Assembly (NCBI GenBank): GCA_029864165.1
Contig: JAOTTZ010000062.1
Span: 1 to 7,970 of the forward strand
Reading direction: 5' to 3'
DNA: 7,970 bases
DNA from: Burkholderiaceae bacterium
GTDB lineage: Bacteria > Pseudomonadota > Gammaproteobacteria > Burkholderiales > Burkholderiaceae_C
How positions within the stretch are numbered: position 1 is the first letter of the stretch; every line of letters begins with the position of its first letter. The notes beneath the pieces were generated by a model. That model did no database searches. It worked only from the letters and a program-made list of their open reading frames with translations, and was not told the DNA's origin. This document shows, in pieces, positions 6,200 to 7,970 of this stretch. A program made the position numbers and the translations under genes.

Positions 6200-6532
6200 A
6201 TGACGAATCTACCGAGCCGCCACTGTACGCCGCTTGAAGGCAGCGCGCCAATGAATGAAGCTGCCATCAATGCCCACCTACAGCAAGTAACCGGTTGGCA
6301 GGCGATCAACGGTGCCATTGAACGGAGCTTCCGATTCACCAATTTCCACGAGACGATGGCCTTCGTGAACGCGCTGGCTTGGATCTGCCACGCACAAGAT
6401 CACCACCCAGAGTTGGTTGTCGGCTACAACCGCTGTGTGGTGCGATTCAACACCCACTCTGTGGGCGGTGTCTCGGTCAATGATTTCATCTGCGCGGCCA
6501 AAGTCAATGCTCTGGTGGACTTTGTGGAGTAA
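6200..6532 (+). CDS. Pterin-4a-carbinolamine dehydratase (PCD/DCoH, PhhB-like)
   Basis: This small cytoplasmic enzyme dehydrates 4a-hydroxytetrahydrobiopterin-type pterins, recycling the cofactor of aromatic amino-acid hydroxylases; some bacterial members act in other pterin pathways. The 110-residue protein is full length. It carries FTNFHETMAFVNALAW (46-61), then DHHPELVVGYNRCVVRFNTH (67-86) and SVGGVSVNDFICAAKV (87-102). H68, H69 and H86 correspond in spacing to the catalytic H61, H62 and H79 of the rat enzyme. The ATG at 6200 is preferred because the segment CTPLEGSAP (9-17) resembles the usual N-terminus of bacterial members. An ATG at 6251 would remove it. No strong ribosome site is seen for either. 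No phenylalanine hydroxylase gene lies in the window, so the actual pterin substrate is open. The gene sits 60 bp after the protease gene and 18 bp before rsgA. Confidence 0.95.
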   Translation: MTNLPSRHCTPLEGSAPMNEAAINAHLQQVTGWQAINGAIERSFRFTNFHETMAFVNALAWICHAQDHHPELVVGYNRCVVRFNTHSVGGVSVNDFICAAKVNALVDFVE

Positions 6533-6550
6533 GCCGCTGCATTTTGCCCG

Positions 6551-7450
6551 ATGAGGGGCGCGGTATCCCAACCCGGGCTTGTCGTGGCCTGCTATGGTCG
6601 GCAAGTCTTGGTTGAAACTCCCGCCGGTACGCGCACAGTCTGCCGCATGCGTGGCAAGAAGAACGATCTAATAGTAGGTGACCACGTGCACTGGGTTTTC
6701 ACTGACCACACCGGCACCGAAGGCGTAATAGACAGCGTGGACGTTCGTCGCAACCTGCTGTACCGGCAAGACGAGCGCAAAACCAAGTCGTTTGCGGCCA
6801 ACCTAGACCAATTGATAGTGCTGTTGGCGGCAACCCCGGTCTTCAGCGAAGGGCAGCTGGCGCGCGCACTGATTGCTGCAGAACATGCCGGCATTGCCTC
6901 ACGCATCGTGCTTAACAAGGCCGACCTGCCTCAAGTAGACGCGGCGCGAGCGCGGCTGGTGCCGTACACGGCAATGAACATCGACGTGATCACAACCAGC
7001 ATGAAAGTCGCCCGTGAAACTGCACGATCTAAGTTGGCCCCGCTGCTCGATGGCAAGACAACCATGTTGCTCGGGCCGAGCGGCTGCGGCAAGAGCACAC
7101 TGATCAACCTGATGGCGCCTGGGGCTGATGCACAGGTGGGTGAAGTCTCACGGGCCCTGAGTTCAGGCCGCCACACCACGACGTCCACGCGGTGGTACTG
7201 GCTGGACACAAGACGAACAACCGCGCTGATCGACTCGCCCGGGTTCCAGGAGTTCGGTTTGCGACAGATCAAAGCGTCGGATTTGTCCGGCCACATGCCC
7301 GATCTTCGCCAGCATTCACGCCGCTGCAAGTTCTACAACTGCTCGCATCGTCATGAACCAGGTTGCGGTGTGCGAGCAGCGCTCCATCGCGGCGAAATCA
7401 GCGCGTCGCGCATGCGACTCTATGACGAACTGTGGGAGGAGCTGAGGTAA
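6551..7450 (+). CDS. rsgA: Small ribosomal subunit biogenesis GTPase RsgA (YjeQ/EngC)
   Basis: RsgA is a circularly permuted GTPase that binds the 30S subunit late in its maturation, checks the decoding centre and releases other assembly factors. The 299 residues contain an N-terminal OB-fold region (about 8-66, with VCRMRGKKNDLIVGDHVHW at 30-48). The G motifs follow in permuted order: NKAD (122-125, G4), GPSGCGKST (175-183, G1), GRHTTT (206-211, G2) and DSPG (228-231, G3). The C-terminal zinc finger has C259, C264, H266 and C272 in CKFYNCSHRHEPGC. All elements of an active enzyme are present. The ATG at 6551 is 18 bp after the dehydratase stop, so the two are probably co-transcribed. There is no clear Shine-Dalgarno. 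The gene converges on the CobD/CbiB-family gene with only 36 bp between stops. Confidence 0.97.
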   Translation: MRGAVSQPGLVVACYGRQVLVETPAGTRTVCRMRGKKNDLIVGDHVHWVFTDHTGTEGVIDSVDVRRNLLYRQDERKTKSFAANLDQLIVLLAATPVFSEGQLARALIAAEHAGIASRIVLNKADLPQVDAARARLVPYTAMNIDVITTSMKVARETARSKLAPLLDGKTTMLLGPSGCGKSTLINLMAPGADAQVGEVSRALSSGRHTTTSTRWYWLDTRRTTALIDSPGFQEFGLRQIKASDLSGHMPDLRQHSRRCKFYNCSHRHEPGCGVRAALHRGEISASRMRLYDELWEELR

Positions 7451-7460
7451 GTCATGACTT
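7449..7460. repeat. 12-bp perfect palindrome at the end of rsgA
   Basis: AAGTCATGACTT is a perfect palindrome beginning within the rsgA stop codon, in the 36 bp between two convergent genes. It has no loop and no T-run, so it is not a recognisable bidirectional terminator. It might be a protein-binding site or chance. Confidence 0.35.
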
Positions 7461-7486
7461 GAGCGGGCAAAGCCACCACCCCCTGT

Positions 7487-7970
7487 TTACCCGATCAGGT
7501 TGGCCAACCACAACAGCCCCAGCAGCAGCATCCACATCACCACCGCCCGCCACACCAAGCCAACGATGCTGCTCAGGTGACTCAGATCCGGAAGCGCGCC
7601 GGTTGTCGAGCCTTCGGCCTGTGTCGCTGCAAGTGGTGCGCCACGATCAAAGGTCTTTGAGGCGTCGGGTACCAAACCCGGTGCGGCAGCGCCGCCGAGT
7701 CGTACGCCCACTGCACCGGCCGCGGCAGCGAGGATGATGCCTTCATTCGGACAGGTCCAAAGTACAGCATCACGCCGCCAGCAGTTCACCGCGTGTTCGA
7801 AGTTACCCACCACCGCAAAGCCGCATGCAGTGAGCCGTGCCGGAAAATGATCGATAGCCGTGAATATGCGACTCGACAGCGCCATCAGACGATCGTTGGT
7901 CGGCTCACCAACGGTTCCGCTCTTGAAAGCCCAATAGCGGCTGGCGAATTCGGCCATGCGGTAGATGACG
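7487..7970 (-). CDS. CobD/CbiB-family membrane protein (C-terminal part, cut by window edge)
   Basis: About 160 C-terminal residues are visible. The frame continues past the ATG at 7957 (VIYRM...) to the window edge, so the true start is outside and 7957 is an internal methionine. The segment IDHFPARLTACGFAVVGNFE, then CWRRD and PNEGIILAAAAGAVGVRLGG, matches the conserved part of CobD/CbiB. That enzyme joins cobyric acid to an aminopropanol unit in adenosylcobalamin synthesis. A hydrophobic C-terminal segment (WRAVVMWMLLLGLLWLANLI) is likely membrane-spanning. Burkholderiales carry a CobD/CbiB-family paralogue next to rsgA, often without a complete cobalamin pathway beside it, so a role in B12 synthesis is not assured. 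A poorly conserved, Ala/Gly/Pro-containing stretch lies between the two regions. The gene converges on rsgA. Confidence 0.82.
   Translation of the reverse strand, partial: VIYRMAEFASRYWAFKSGTVGEPTNDRLMALSSRIFTAIDHFPARLTACGFAVVGNFEHAVNCWRRDAVLWTCPNEGIILAAAAGAVGVRLGGAAAPGLVPDASKTFDRGAPLAATQAEGSTTGALPDLSHLSSIVGLVWRAVVMWMLLLGLLWLANLIG

Overview
The window looks like a piece of a betaproteobacterial chromosome, most likely order Burkholderiales and close to Comamonadaceae. This rests on GC-rich sequence, the protein sequences, and two gene groups I recall as typical of that order: mltG-tmk-holB divergent from ygfZ, and M48 peptidase - pterin dehydratase - rsgA facing a CobD/CbiB-family gene. The assignment comes from memory of these families; no search was run.

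Left part (1-1985, minus strand): a tightly overlapping operon mltG, tmk, holB. It encodes a membrane murein transglycosylase, thymidylate kinase and the start of the DNA polymerase III delta' subunit (cut by the window edge). The ORFs overlap by 4 and 7 bp, which suggests translational coupling. Plus strand from 2008: ygfZ (folate-binding Fe-S/tRNA-modification protein), then a small conserved hypothetical protein. mltG and ygfZ are divergent with only about 22 bp between their starts, and the two possible -10 boxes overlap.

Middle part (3239-4858): a roughly 240 bp gap with inverted repeats but no convincing gene, then an AI-2E family (YdiK/PerM-type) membrane protein. A further roughly 310 bp gap carries what looks like the decayed N-terminus of an IS5-type transposase.

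Right part (4859-7970): an M48 (Ste24/CaaX-type) membrane zinc protease, pterin-4a-carbinolamine dehydratase and the ribosome-assembly GTPase RsgA, all on the plus strand. They face the C-terminal part of a CobD/CbiB-family membrane protein on the minus strand, which runs off the right edge.

The genes are mostly housekeeping: DNA replication precursors and clamp loading, cell-wall growth control, Fe-S protein maintenance, membrane proteolysis and 30S maturation. I found no CRISPR array, RNA gene, prophage or defence system, and nothing I would call a new biological system. The more interesting points are the compact divergent promoter, the repeated placement of -10-like boxes 6-8 nt before start codons, the transposase scar and the structured gap at 3239-3479.
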